DNA from: an uncultured Paracoccus sp.
GTDB lineage: Bacteria; Pseudomonadota; Alphaproteobacteria; Rhodobacterales; Rhodobacteraceae
DNA length: 64,000 bases
NCBI RefSeq assembly: GCF_947496875.1
Contig: NZ_CANMEH010000004.1
Coordinates: 1 to 64,000, forward strand
Direction of reading: 5' to 3'
Shown here: piece after piece, positions 34,670 through 43,638 of the stretch
Layout of the letters: every line of letters begins with the position of its first letter
Position numbering within the stretch: the stretch's first letter is position 1
Position numbers and translations under genes: made by a program
The notes under the pieces: generated by a model
The model's input: only the letters and a program-made list of their open reading frames with translations
What the model was told of the DNA's origin: nothing
Database searches by the model: none

Positions 34670-35914
34670 ATGCGTCACACCTGGCGGTGGTTCGGTCCCC
34701 ATGACCTGGTTTCGACGGACGACATGCTGCAGGCAGGGGTGCAGGGCGTGGTCAGCGCCCTTCACCACGTGCCCACCGGTGCCACATGGACTGACGACGA
34801 GATCGCCGCGCGGCAAGCCGAGATCGGCCGGATGCGGGACGGCAGCCCCTCGGGCCTGAGGTGGGAGGTGGTCGAAAGCCTGCCGGTCAGCGAGGCAATC
34901 AAGACGCAGACCGGCGACTGGCGCGAGCACATCGCCAATTACAAGAGCTCGATGCAGGCCCTGCGGCGGGCGGGCATCGAGGTGATCTGCTACAACTTCA
35001 TGCCGGTGCTGGACTGGACGCGTACCGATCTGGCATGGCGCCGCCCGACCGGCGCGACCTGCATGCGGTTCGACCTGCCCGACTTCGCGGCCTTCGACAT
35101 CCATATCCTGGCCCGACCCGGCGCTGCCGACGATTTTCCCGAAGAGGTCCGGGACGAGGCGGCGCGCCGCTTTGCCGCCATGACAGAAGATCGCAAGCGG
35201 CAGCTGGCCGACAATGTCGTCTGCGGCCTGCCCGGCGCGGCGGAGCGGTTCACCCTGCAGGACGTGCGGGACCTGCTGCAGACCTATGCGCCGCTCGACT
35301 CGGCCCGGCTGCGCCAGCATTTCCACGATTTCCTCGCCGAAGTCGCCCCGGTTGCCCAGGATCTCGGCCTGCGCCTGTGCTGCCATCCGGACGATCCGCC
35401 GTTTCCACTGCTGGGGCTGGCGCGGATCATGTCGACCGAGGCGGACTATGCCGAGCGGATGGCCGCCGTCGACCTGCCGGCGAACGGCATCACGCTGTGT
35501 TCCGGATCGCTGGGGGCGCGGCCCGACAACGACCTGCCAGGGATGATGGACCGGCTGGGGGACCGGGTGCACTTCCTGCATCTGCGGAATGTGCGGCTGG
35601 AGGGTACGGCGCTGATGAACTCGTTCTTCGAGGACGAGCATCTGGCGGGAGGCACGGACATGGTCGCGCTGATCGCCGCGGTGCTGCGGCAGGAGGCTAG
35701 GCGTCGTGCCTCTGGTCGCGACGACGCCGACATCCCGATGCGCCCCGATCACGGTCAGGACATCCTGGACGACCTGACGCGGCACGGGCAGCCCGGCTAT
35801 CCCGCGATCGGCCGGCTGAAGGGCCTCGCCGAACTGCGCGGGGTCGAAACTGCCCTGCGGCATCCCGACCATGGCCTGTCCGGGCGGTCGCGCGGCGGGA
35901 TTGCGGCCGCCTAA
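34670..35914 (+). CDS. uxuA: D-mannonate dehydratase
   Basis: The protein has 414 residues, normal for UxuA, which dehydrates D-mannonate to 2-keto-3-deoxy-D-gluconate with Mn2+/Fe2+. Features: MRHTWRWFGPHDLVSTDDML, GVQGVVSALHHVPTGATWT, VVESLPVSEAIKTQTGDW, VICYNFMPVLDWTRTDLAW, LCCHPDDPPFPLLGLARIMS (metal Cys/His), NGITLCSGSLGARPDND, VHFLHLRNVRLEG and MRPDHGQDI. AAGGAGAG precedes the ATG. The last gene of the plus-strand operon; its stop overlaps that of convergent uxuB. Confidence 0.96.
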   Translation: MRHTWRWFGPHDLVSTDDMLQAGVQGVVSALHHVPTGATWTDDEIAARQAEIGRMRDGSPSGLRWEVVESLPVSEAIKTQTGDWREHIANYKSSMQALRRAGIEVICYNFMPVLDWTRTDLAWRRPTGATCMRFDLPDFAAFDIHILARPGAADDFPEEVRDEAARRFAAMTEDRKRQLADNVVCGLPGAAERFTLQDVRDLLQTYAPLDSARLRQHFHDFLAEVAPVAQDLGLRLCCHPDDPPFPLLGLARIMSTEADYAERMAAVDLPANGITLCSGSLGARPDNDLPGMMDRLGDRVHFLHLRNVRLEGTALMNSFFEDEHLAGGTDMVALIAAVLRQEARRRASGRDDADIPMRPDHGQDILDDLTRHGQPGYPAIGRLKGLAELRGVETALRHPDHGLSGRSRGGIAAA

Positions 35915-37338
35915 TGACCGAGCCTTGCGACGCTGGCGCGGGCGCCGTCCCGGAGCAGCCCCGCTAGCGAGACGGTCAGCTCGGCCGCAAAGGCTGCATC
36001 GTGCCGCAGTTCGGGCGGGAACACCTCTGACAGGGCGAGGAATTCGCGCACCGTCGCGGCCGGGTCGCCGTTGCGCCACGATTCGGCAAGACGCGCGGCC
36101 AGCGGGTCCCTGACGTCGATCGGACGGCCCTGCAGGTCGGTGCCGGACACATACTGCATCCACCCGGCAACGACCATCGACAGGCCGGCGGTGGGCCGCC
36201 CGGCTGCCCGGTTCTCGGCGATGGTGGACAGGATACGTTGTGGCAGTTTCTGGCTGCCGTCCATCGCGATCTGCCACAGCCGGTGGCGAATGGCGGGATT
36301 GGCGTAGCGGTGGGCCAGCGCATCGGCATAGACCGTCAGGTCCTCGCCCGGCGGCGGCGTCAGCGCGGGAATGATCTCGTCGCCCCAGAGGCGCCGCACA
36401 TACGCGACGAAGACGGGATCCGCCATCGTGTCGGCAATCGTCTCGTGGCCGGCGAGATAGCCCAGATACGCCAGTGCGCTGTGGGTCCCGTTCAGCATCC
36501 GCAGCTTCATGTGCTCATAGGGTGAGACGTCGCCGACCATCTGCACGCCCACGCGGTCCAGCGGCGGCCGGCCGGCGCAGAACCGATCCTCGACCACCCA
36601 CTGCCGAAACGGCTCATGGAACACCGCGGCCTCGTCGCGAATGCCGGTGGCTGTCGCCAGCCGGTCCAGATCGGCGTCGGTCGTGGCCGGCACGATGCGA
36701 TCCACCATCGTCGCCGGGAAGGCGCCGTTGCGGTCGATCCAGTCGGCCAGGCGCGGATCGATCAGCCCGGCCAGTTCCAGCACCACGCCACGCACGACCG
36801 CGCCGTTCCGGGGCAGGTTGTCGCAGCACAGCACGGTAAAGGGATCCAGCCCGCGATCGCGCCGAATCTGCATTGACCGGACCAGGAAACCCGGCGCCGT
36901 TTTCGGCAGGAGGTTGTCCATGTCGTGCCGGATGTCCGGGTCGTCGCGGTTCAGCCGGCCTGTCGCGGGGGCGTGGTGGTAGCCTTTTTCCGTGATCGTC
37001 AGGCTGACGATCCGTGTCGTCGGCGCGGCCATCGCCTCCAGCACCGCCTGCGGATCTTCGGGCGCCACCAGCACGTCACGCAGGACGGTCACCAGCTGCG
37101 CCCGCTCGCCATCAGGGCCCAGCTCGACCGCGGTATAGGCCCAGCCCTGCGGCTGCAGCCGGTCTCGCGTGCCCGGCGACTGCAGCGACACGCCGGTGAC
37201 GCCCCACGCGTCGGTGCCGGACAGTTGCATCGCCTCGGCCAGGTACAGCGCGCCGTGGGCACGAAAGAAGGCGCCGAGGCCGAGATGGACGATCCCCGGC
37301 GGGGTGGTGGACGGGGTTCGATGCAGTCTCTGTGGCAC
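35911..37338 (-). CDS. uxuB: D-fructuronate reductase / mannonate oxidoreductase (mannitol dehydrogenase family)
   Basis: The protein has 475 residues, typical of the polyol-specific long-chain dehydrogenases. NAD-binding GIVHLGLGAFFRAHGALYL at residues 15-33; VSLTITEKGYHH; catalytic lysine region PYEHMKLRMLNGTHSALAYL (K-x-x-x-x-N-x-x-H). It interconverts fructuronate and mannonate, feeding UxuA. It lies on the opposite strand and meets uxuA tail to tail: the uxuA TAA and uxuB TAG occupy 35911-35914. Mannitol or arabinitol dehydrogenase activity is an alternative, but the uxuA neighbour favours UxuB. Confidence 0.92.
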   Translation of the reverse strand: MPQRLHRTPSTTPPGIVHLGLGAFFRAHGALYLAEAMQLSGTDAWGVTGVSLQSPGTRDRLQPQGWAYTAVELGPDGERAQLVTVLRDVLVAPEDPQAVLEAMAAPTTRIVSLTITEKGYHHAPATGRLNRDDPDIRHDMDNLLPKTAPGFLVRSMQIRRDRGLDPFTVLCCDNLPRNGAVVRGVVLELAGLIDPRLADWIDRNGAFPATMVDRIVPATTDADLDRLATATGIRDEAAVFHEPFRQWVVEDRFCAGRPPLDRVGVQMVGDVSPYEHMKLRMLNGTHSALAYLGYLAGHETIADTMADPVFVAYVRRLWGDEIIPALTPPPGEDLTVYADALAHRYANPAIRHRLWQIAMDGSQKLPQRILSTIAENRAAGRPTAGLSMVVAGWMQYVSGTDLQGRPIDVRDPLAARLAESWRNGDPAATVREFLALSEVFPPELRHDAAFAAELTVSLAGLLRDGARASVARLGH

Positions 37339-37373
37339 ACGCGTCTCCGTCAGGAGGGATGGTCCGGGGCACC

Positions 37374-37394
37374 GGCCGCGCGATCGCCGCGGCC
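37374..37394 (-). terminator. GC-rich hairpin between chrA and uxuB
   Basis: GGCCGCG (37374-37380) and CGCGGCC (37388-37394) with a 7-base loop, 29 bases downstream of the chrA stop. No T-run follows, so a weak terminator candidate only. Confidence 0.3.
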
Positions 37395-37422
37395 GACGGA
37401 CAACCCGGGCAGTCTAGGTCGG

Positions 37423-38640
37423 TCAGGCGGTCAGCACCAGCAGGACACCGCCCGCCACGGCCAGCACCACGACCCGCCAGGGCGGGGAGTTCCACAGTGT
37501 CAGGGCGACGAAACAGGCGAGCGCCAGCGTGAAGTCACGCATGTCGCCGACGGCGCTGACGAAAACCGGGGAGTAAAGCGCGGCGGCAAGGATCCCGACG
37601 ACGGCTGCGTTCGCGCCCTGCATCATCGACCGGGCCGGGGCCAGCGTCCGAAACCGATCCCACAGGGGCAATGCACCGACCAGCAGCAGGAATCCCGGCA
37701 GGAACAGGGCAGACAGGGAGAGGGCGGCGCCAATCAACTCGTTGGGTTCCGCGCCAAGCAGGGCCCCGAGATAGGCGGCAAAGGTGAACAGCGGCCCGGG
37801 CACGGCCTGCGCCGCGCCGTAGCCGGCGAGGAAGGCGTCGCGGGTCACCCAGCCGGATTGGACGACCTCGGCCTCCAGCAGCGGCAGGACGACATGCCCG
37901 CCCCCGAAGACCAGCGCACCGGCACGATAGAAGCTGTCGACGACCGCAAGCCACTGTGCCTGTCCGGCCACCAGCGGCAGGCCGAACAGCAGGACGACGA
38001 ACGATCCCAGCGCTGCAGCGGCCACCCGGCGCGACACCGGCATGGCCACGTGCCCGCCGGCGGGCGGGCCGCCGGCGGGCACCAGCAACAGCCCCGCCAG
38101 CGCCCCCATGAGGATCGCGCCCACCATGCCGAACGCCCCCGGTACGAAGGCCAGCACGGCGGCGGCGGTGACGGCGATGCTGGCCCGCTTGCGATCCGGG
38201 CAGAGGTTGCGGGCCATGCCCCAGACGGCCTGCGCGACGATCGCCACTGCCACGATCTTCAGCCCATGCAGCACGCCGCTGCCCAGCGGTCCGGTGATCC
38301 GTGCGGCGCTGTAGGCGACGCCCACAAGGATCAGCGCAGAAGGCAGGGTAAAGGCCGCAAAGGCCGCCAGCGCGCCGAGCCACCCGGCCCGCATCATCCC
38401 CAGCGCGAACCCAACCTGGCTGGAGGCCGGGCCAGGCAGGAACTGGCAGAGCGCGACGAGATCGGCATAGGCCGGATCGCCGAGCCAGCGGCGGCGAGTC
38501 ACCAGTTCGTCACGGAAATAGCCGAGATGGGCGATCGGTCCACCGAACGAGGTAAGCCCCAGCCGTAGGAACACGGAAAACACCTCGCCGGCGCTGCCCG
38601 CCGGGCCGTCCGCAGATTCACGCGCCAGCCTGTCGATCAT
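37423..38640 (-). CDS. chrA: Chromate-transporter (CHR) family protein, two-domain ChrA
   Basis: The protein has 405 residues from ATG 38640 (AAGGGG upstream); a GTG at 38664 is less likely. It has the duplicated CHR layout: RLGLTSFGGPIAHLGYFRDE then LCQFLPGPASSQVGFALGMM in the N-half, and FYRAGALVFGGGHVVLPLLE then AGYGAAQAVPGPLFTFAAYL in the C-half. It is an inner-membrane carrier that expels chromate or exchanges sulfate-like anions. It lies 60 bases downstream of the CBS gene that ends the nqr operon, so it may be co-transcribed; the functional link is unclear. Confidence 0.92.
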   Translation of the reverse strand: MIDRLARESADGPAGSAGEVFSVFLRLGLTSFGGPIAHLGYFRDELVTRRRWLGDPAYADLVALCQFLPGPASSQVGFALGMMRAGWLGALAAFAAFTLPSALILVGVAYSAARITGPLGSGVLHGLKIVAVAIVAQAVWGMARNLCPDRKRASIAVTAAAVLAFVPGAFGMVGAILMGALAGLLLVPAGGPPAGGHVAMPVSRRVAAAALGSFVVLLFGLPLVAGQAQWLAVVDSFYRAGALVFGGGHVVLPLLEAEVVQSGWVTRDAFLAGYGAAQAVPGPLFTFAAYLGALLGAEPNELIGAALSLSALFLPGFLLLVGALPLWDRFRTLAPARSMMQGANAAVVGILAAALYSPVFVSAVGDMRDFTLALACFVALTLWNSPPWRVVVLAVAGGVLLVLTA

Positions 38641-38700
38641 CCCTGCCACCCCTTCGCTGCGCACGGCGCGGTCCGCTCCGGCAGGATTGTCCGCCGTCCG

Positions 38701-39111
38701 TTACTGCCACCGCCCCGAGGTCATCGCCAGCAACGCGCGCAGGACATCCGAGCGTCGCAGCATTCCGACCAGCGCGTCTCCGCGCATAACCGGCAGGGTG
38801 CGATGGGGCTGGGACTGGAATATCCGGGCCGCGGCGACGATCTCGGTCTCGGCATCGATGGTGATCACCTCGCGCGCCATGTGGTCGGCCACGGTTCCCC
38901 GCCATTCCTGGTGGTAGCTCGCGGTCAGCGCCGGTCCGAAACAGTCCTTCTGCGACAGCACGCCGACCAGCCCTCCCGCCGCATCCGCCACCGGCAGCGC
39001 CGCGGCGCGATACGCCACCAGACGTTCCGCAGCCGCGCGGATGCTGTCGGATTCGGCCAGCGGTGTGACCGGGCCATGCAGCAGCGAAGCGACGCGGGGA
39101 CTGGCGGTCAT
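38701..39111 (-). CDS. Two-CBS-domain protein linked to the nqr operon
   Basis: The protein has 136 residues made of a tandem CBS pair (Bateman module): TPLAESDSIRAAAERLVAYR, AALPVADAAGGLVGVLSQKD and REVITIDAETEIVAAARIFQ, RTLPVMRGDALVGMLRRSDVL. Such modules bind adenine nucleotides and regulate partners. GGGGGAG precedes ATG 39111, which overlaps the stop of the nqrM-like gene (ATGA at 39108-39111). It may sense energy charge for the Nqr complex; no effector domain is attached. Confidence 0.88.
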   Translation of the reverse strand: MTASPRVASLLHGPVTPLAESDSIRAAAERLVAYRAAALPVADAAGGLVGVLSQKDCFGPALTASYHQEWRGTVADHMAREVITIDAETEIVAAARIFQSQPHRTLPVMRGDALVGMLRRSDVLRALLAMTSGRWQ

Positions 39112-39275
39112 CGCTCCCCCTCCTGCCCGGCGGCCCTGCGCGGGCAGGCGGCGCAACTGCCCCCGCTGCATTCCCCGCCGCCGCAGCCGCTGCGCAGCGG
39201 TCGGCCAAGCAGCGTACCGAGGCCCAGGCCCAGCATCGCAAGGATCAGGATCGAAAGGACAACCAGCATCTCCAT
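39108..39275 (-). CDS. nqrM: NqrM-like small membrane cysteine-rich protein
   Basis: The protein has 55 residues. GAGGAGG precedes ATG 39275. One N-terminal membrane span (MLVVLSILILAMLGLGLGTL) is followed by a cysteine cluster, SGCGGGECSGGSCAACPRR (four Cys). NqrM (DUF539) has the same layout and delivers iron to NqrD/NqrE for the membrane iron-sulfur centre. It lies 10 bases after apbE, exactly where nqrM is found in NQR operons. It is shorter than typical NqrM, so the name rests on layout and context. Confidence 0.72.
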   Translation of the reverse strand: MEMLVVLSILILAMLGLGLGTLLGRPLRSGCGGGECSGGSCAACPRRAAGQEGER

Positions 39276-39285
39276 GACCGCCTCC

Positions 39286-40290
39286 TCAGACCAGCCTGGC
39301 GGCAAAGCTGCCCGTCATCACCGGCGCCGGCTCGTCGGCAAGCACGAACAGCGCATTGATCCCGGCGCGGCGAGCCAGCGCCGGACCTTCGGTCGCGCCG
39401 GCGGCCATCAGCGCGGTTGCCCAGCCATCCGCCGTCATCGCATCTGCAGCGACAACCGAGACCTGTTCCAGCCGCCCCTGACGCGGCGCCCGACGCCGGG
39501 GGTCGATGATATGGCTGATCCGCCGTCCGCCCAGGTCATAGCCCTGACGCCGGGTGCCCGACGTCGCCACCGCCTCGCCGTTGAGGCGCAGCACCGCCGC
39601 GGCCATCCCGTCCGGCCGGTCCGCACGGGGATCCTCGACCGCAACGGTCCAGTTGCGGCCGGAGGGGTGCCGACCGCGGGCGAGCAGCTCGCCGCCCAGA
39701 TCGACGAGGAAATCGGCCTCGCCCCTCTCGACCAGCAACTCTGCCATCCGATCCAGCGCATGACCCTTGCCGATGCCGCACAGGTCCAGGGTCAGCCCGT
39801 CGTCTTCCTTGACCAGATGACCGCCGTCCACACGGACCCCGGTCCAGCGCGCCGCCGCATCGCCGGCGATCGGCCCGAACCCCCAGCGCGCAACCAGCGG
39901 ACCTACGGTTGGATCAAAGCACCCGGCGCTGGCCCGCGCGATGTCCAGCGCGGCCCGGGTGACGCGCAGGGTCGATTGCGGCACCGGTCGTCCCCCAGCC
40001 GCGGCGGCGTTGAACCGGGACACGGCGCTGTCCGGCCGCCACGGCGACAGCGCGGCGTCGAGGCTGGCGAGCAACGCCTCGATTGCCCCGCGATGCACGT
40101 CGACGTGCCGCCCGGCGGGCAGCGTCACCCGCCAGCCGGTGCCGAACGCGGCACCGGCGAGCACGGCAACCGGACCCGCCGCCCGGGCCAGTGCAGGCGC
40201 CGCCAGCGCGGCCAGGCCGGCGGACAGGACGTCACGACGGGTCAGCAGCAGTCGGCGCGGCAGGCCTGACGGAAAGACAGCAGCGCGCAT
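39286..40290 (-). CDS. apbE: FAD:protein FMN transferase (ApbE)
   Basis: The protein has 334 residues. ATG 40290 has GGAG seven bases upstream; the GTG at 40296, which overlaps the nqrF stop, is too close to that site. It covalently attaches FMN to threonine in D-x-x-(S/T)-G-A-T motifs of NqrB and NqrC, outside the membrane. The N-terminus has an RR-type signal (LLLTRRDVLSAGLAALAAPA). Features: GTGWRVTLPAG, MSRFN-like SAVSRFNAAA, DLCGIGKGHALDRMAELL, DFLVDLGGELLARG, and SHIIDPRRRAP; the metal-binding ADAMTADGWATALMAAGA is intact. It is in the middle of the nqr operon. Confidence 0.94.
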   Translation of the reverse strand: MRAAVFPSGLPRRLLLTRRDVLSAGLAALAAPALARAAGPVAVLAGAAFGTGWRVTLPAGRHVDVHRGAIEALLASLDAALSPWRPDSAVSRFNAAAAGGRPVPQSTLRVTRAALDIARASAGCFDPTVGPLVARWGFGPIAGDAAARWTGVRVDGGHLVKEDDGLTLDLCGIGKGHALDRMAELLVERGEADFLVDLGGELLARGRHPSGRNWTVAVEDPRADRPDGMAAAVLRLNGEAVATSGTRRQGYDLGGRRISHIIDPRRRAPRQGRLEQVSVVAADAMTADGWATALMAAGATEGPALARRAGINALFVLADEPAPVMTGSFAARLV

Positions 40291-40292
40291 CG

Positions 40293-41513
40293 TCACACTC
40301 CGAAATCGTCATTGAAGATGTTGCCCTGCTCGACCCCCAGGGACTCCAGCACGCCGATCACGGCCGAGATCATCACCGGCGGGCCGCACAGGTAGTATTC
40401 GCAATCCTCGGGCGCCGGATGACGGGCAAGATGCGCCCGCACGGTTTCATGGATGAAACCCGTTTCCCCGGTCCAGCGATCGCCGGGTGCGGGGTCGGAC
40501 AGGGCCGGAACGAAGCGGAACGCCGGTCGTTTGGCCGCCAGGGCCGCGAACTCCTCGACGTAGAACAGGTCGATCCGGGACCGCGCGCCATAGAAGAACG
40601 TCATCTTGCGGGCGGCGCCCCTGGCGGCCTCGTCGTGAATCATCGCGCGCAGCGGCGCCATGCCGACGCCGCCGCCGATCAGGACCATCTCGCGCCCGGT
40701 CGGCTGGACGAAGAAGTCGCCGAACGGACCCGACACGTCGACGCTGTCGCCACGGCTTCGGGCGAACAGCCAGGACGAGACGACGCCGGGCGGAACCTCG
40801 CCCTCTCGTCCGGCGGGCGGGACCGCCAGGCGGATGTTGAACACCAGCCGGCCGGCATCCTGGGGCCGGTTGGCCACCGAATAGGCGCGGGTCACGCGCT
40901 CGGCCGACACCGCCCGGATGGGGGGCCAGCCGGCGATCTGCCATTCCTGTTCGTAGGCGGGATCTATGTCGATGCTGGCAAAGTCCAGCCGGTAGGGTGG
41001 CGCGCTCAGCTGCATGAACCCGCCCGCGCGAAAGTCGATCTCGCGCCCGTCCGGCACGGCCAGCACCAGTTCCCGGATCAACGGGGCCAGCTGACGGTTC
41101 GATTCCACCCGGCAGGCAAAGCTGGCGGCGTCCAGCACATCCCCGCCCACGGTCACCGTGGCAGCGCCGCGCAGCGTGACCTGACAAGCCAGGCGGACAT
41201 GGGCCCGCCGCTCGGCCGCCGACAGGATGCCCCGCTCGGTCGCCTGGGGCTGGCCGACCCCCGGCCCCTCGGCGGTGACCCGGCACAGCCCGCAGGTGCC
41301 GCTGCCGCCGCATGCCGCGGGAATCCCAATGCCGGCGCCGTGGAGCACGGTCAGCAGCTTGTCGCCACGCCCCGCCTCGATCTCGGTCGTGTCGTTCACG
41401 ATGACCAGCGCCGCCTCCTGCGGGATCAGCCGCTGGCGGGCCAGCACCAGGCCCAGGGTCAGCCCCATGAGGAGCAGCACGATGACCGAGCTGGCCAGCA
41501 GGATTTCCGTCAT
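40293..41513 (-). CDS. nqrF: Na+-NQR-type subunit F, NADH dehydrogenase with 2Fe-2S and FAD
   Basis: The protein has 406 residues, normal for NqrF. One N-terminal membrane span, then a plant-type ferredoxin domain with CGGSGTCGLCRV and RLACQ (four cluster cysteines), then an FNR-like domain with FAD-binding RAYSVANRPQDAG, NADH-binding VLIGGGVGMAPLRAM and YYLCGPPVMISAV. It feeds electrons from NADH into the complex. ATG 41513 overlaps the nqrE stop (ATGA). All catalytic features are present. Confidence 0.96.
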   Translation of the reverse strand: MTEILLASSVIVLLLMGLTLGLVLARQRLIPQEAALVIVNDTTEIEAGRGDKLLTVLHGAGIGIPAACGGSGTCGLCRVTAEGPGVGQPQATERGILSAAERRAHVRLACQVTLRGAATVTVGGDVLDAASFACRVESNRQLAPLIRELVLAVPDGREIDFRAGGFMQLSAPPYRLDFASIDIDPAYEQEWQIAGWPPIRAVSAERVTRAYSVANRPQDAGRLVFNIRLAVPPAGREGEVPPGVVSSWLFARSRGDSVDVSGPFGDFFVQPTGREMVLIGGGVGMAPLRAMIHDEAARGAARKMTFFYGARSRIDLFYVEEFAALAAKRPAFRFVPALSDPAPGDRWTGETGFIHETVRAHLARHPAPEDCEYYLCGPPVMISAVIGVLESLGVEQGNIFNDDFGV

Positions 41514-42121
41514 TGCGCCACCATCTGCGCAAAGGCCGAAAAGCCCAGCGACATCATCCCGGCCAGCATGAAGGTCACGCCCAGCCCGCGCAGGCCCGCG
41601 GGCAGGTCGGCATAGGCCAGCCGGGCGCGGATGGCGCCCAGCATCACCACCGCCAGCGCGAACCCGGCCCCGGCCCCCAGCCCGTAGACCGCAGATTCCG
41701 CCAGCCCGTAGCGCCGTTCGACCATGAACAGGCTGCCCCCCAGAATCGCGCACTGCACAGTGAGCAGCGGCAGGAACACCCCGAATGCGGCATGCAGTCC
41801 GGGCATGAACCGGTCCATCAGCATCTCGAGCAGCTGCACCGTTGCCGCGATCACCCCGATGAAGGCGATCAGCGACAGATAGGACAGGTCCAGCTCTGGC
41901 ATCCCCGCCCATCCCCATGCGCCGGGCGCCAGCAGCGCGCGGTAGACGAGATGGTTCAGCGGCACGGTGACGCCCAGCACGAAGATCATCGCGGCACCCA
42001 GTCCGGCTGCGGTTCCTGGCCGGCGCGACAGCGCCAGAAAGGTGCACAGGCCAAGGAAGAAGGTCAGCGGCATGTTCTCGACAAGCGCCGCCTGCAGGAA
42101 CAGGGCACCCAGTCCGGTCAT
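41510..42121 (-). CDS. nqrE: Na+-NQR-type membrane subunit E
   Basis: The protein has 203 residues with six membrane spans, as usual. The two cysteines that with those of NqrD hold the intramembrane iron-sulfur centre are present: MPLTFFLGLCTFLALS and PLLTVQCAILGGSLFMVE. ELDLSYLSLIAFIGVIAATV lies between. ATG 42121 overlaps the nqrD stop. Confidence 0.94.
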   Translation of the reverse strand: MTGLGALFLQAALVENMPLTFFLGLCTFLALSRRPGTAAGLGAAMIFVLGVTVPLNHLVYRALLAPGAWGWAGMPELDLSYLSLIAFIGVIAATVQLLEMLMDRFMPGLHAAFGVFLPLLTVQCAILGGSLFMVERRYGLAESAVYGLGAGAGFALAVVMLGAIRARLAYADLPAGLRGLGVTFMLAGMMSLGFSAFAQMVAQ

Positions 42122-42837
42122 GGCCGACCCTCTGCCACGTCAGGCGGGACGAAATCGGGCGGCTCGGCCTGCTCGGGCCAGCGGCTGCGCACCGCCCAGA
42201 CGAGAAAGCCCAGCAGGAAGAAGGCGCTGGGCGGCAACAGCATCAGGCCCAGCGGCTCGTACCAGCCGCCGGCATCGACGCTGACGAGGATCGGCCGTCC
42301 CATCAGCGTGCCGGCGCCAAACAGTTCGCGCACCGTGCCGATCAGGATGAGGACGATGGAGTATCCCAGCCCGTTGCCCAGCGCGTCGGCCATCGCAGGC
42401 AGCGGGGGGTTGCGGCGGGCGAATGATTCCGTCCGCCCCATCACGATGCAGTTGGTGGCGATCAGGCTGACGAACACCGACAGCCGCCGGCTGAGGTCGG
42501 GCAGATAGGCCCGGATCACCTGATCGATCACCACCACCAGCGACGCGATGATGACGATCTGCACGATGTTGCGGATCGAGGGCGGAATGTGGCGGCGGAT
42601 GACGCTGATGATCCCCGCGGCCATCACGACCACCGCGGTCAGCGCCGCCGACATCGTCAGCGCGGCGGCAAGCGAGGTGGTGACGGCCAGGGCCGAGCAG
42701 ATCCCCAGGATCTGCAGGGTGACCGGATTCTGGCGCAGCAGCGGTTCCGTCAGGGCGCGCCAGAGGCGTTGCCGCGACAGGCCGACGGTCGGCGCGGCTG
42801 GCGTGGTGGCGGGTGCGGCGGCGGCTGGCGGGGGCAT
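42118..42837 (-). CDS. nqrD: Na+-NQR-type membrane subunit D
   Basis: The protein has 239 residues, about 30 longer than usual because of an Ala/Pro-rich N-terminus (MPPPAAAAPATTPAAPTVGL) and a charged C-terminus. Core features: LLRQNPVTLQILGICSALAV (first cluster Cys), IRNIVQIVIIASLVVVIDQV and SLIATNCIVMGRTESFARRN (second Cys). It pairs with NqrE around an iron-sulfur centre. Starts 3 bases after the nqrC stop. Confidence 0.94.
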   Translation of the reverse strand: MPPPAAAAPATTPAAPTVGLSRQRLWRALTEPLLRQNPVTLQILGICSALAVTTSLAAALTMSAALTAVVVMAAGIISVIRRHIPPSIRNIVQIVIIASLVVVIDQVIRAYLPDLSRRLSVFVSLIATNCIVMGRTESFARRNPPLPAMADALGNGLGYSIVLILIGTVRELFGAGTLMGRPILVSVDAGGWYEPLGLMLLPPSAFFLLGFLVWAVRSRWPEQAEPPDFVPPDVAEGRP

Positions 42838-42840
42838 GGA

Positions 42841-43638
42841 TCAGAACTCCCCCCGCCGGATCGCATCCAGCAGCGGGCCATAGCCCTTGGGCCCCAGCCA
42901 GAACCGGACCATCTGCGTTACGCCGTTGCTGGTCCGGGTTGCCCCGGTGATCCCGTCCACCTCGTGGATGCTGCTGGCCTGGCCGCGGGCGACGGCGAAC
43001 CGGACCTGGCCGCTGTCGTCCACCGCCTGCCGCCCGGGAAACTGCGCCAGCCACGCCGGTTCCTCGATCCGCGCGCCGAGCCCCGGGGTTTCCTGCTGGG
43101 CGGTGATGGCCAGCCCCGCGACAGTGGCCATGTCGCCCTGCAGCGCCATCAGGGCGCGGATCTGCCCGTTATACCCCGACCCGACCATCGGCAGCAGCAA
43201 CAGCCTGACTGCGTCGTCCTGGCGCAGCAGATAGATCTGGGCCAGGTCGGGGCGGCGCCCGAGCCCGGCCACATCGTCGGCCTGTGCCAGATCGGTCCAG
43301 TTGCCCGCGTCTCCCAGAGCCGCCTCCAGGCCGGCGGGTGTCACCCCCTCGGCCGCCCCGCCCCGGTCGAGGTCCACGACCACCGTGCTCAGCGCACCGT
43401 CCGACCGGGCCAGCAGGTCCTCCATGCCCGGCACGCCTGCGACCAGCGCCCCGAGCCGGGCCTGTTCCTCGGCCGCGCGGTTCGCGGCCTGGATCGGGCG
43501 CAGCAGCACGGTCGCGCCGCTGACCATCAGCGCGCAGACGCCCGCGACCAGAAACGCCACGATCAGGGTCTTGGTCCGGCTGTCGTTCGGCAAAGCGAGG
43601 AACCGGCGCCACGCCGACAGCGGGTTCAGGTCACCCAT
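42841..43638 (-). CDS. nqrC: Na+-NQR-type subunit C with covalent-FMN motif
   Basis: The protein has 265 residues. One N-terminal membrane span (KTLIVAFLVAGVCALMVSGA), then a periplasmic flavodomain with GYNGQIRALMALQGDMATVAG and ETPGLGARIEEPAWLAQF. The flavinylation motif EVDGITGATRTSNGV has the full D-x-x-T-G-A-T pattern; the FMN-bearing threonine would be Thr234. ATG 43638 lies 8 bases inside the end of nqrB. ApbE for attaching the FMN is encoded downstream. Confidence 0.95.
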   Translation of the reverse strand: MGDLNPLSAWRRFLALPNDSRTKTLIVAFLVAGVCALMVSGATVLLRPIQAANRAAEEQARLGALVAGVPGMEDLLARSDGALSTVVVDLDRGGAAEGVTPAGLEAALGDAGNWTDLAQADDVAGLGRRPDLAQIYLLRQDDAVRLLLLPMVGSGYNGQIRALMALQGDMATVAGLAITAQQETPGLGARIEEPAWLAQFPGRQAVDDSGQVRFAVARGQASSIHEVDGITGATRTSNGVTQMVRFWLGPKGYGPLLDAIRRGEF

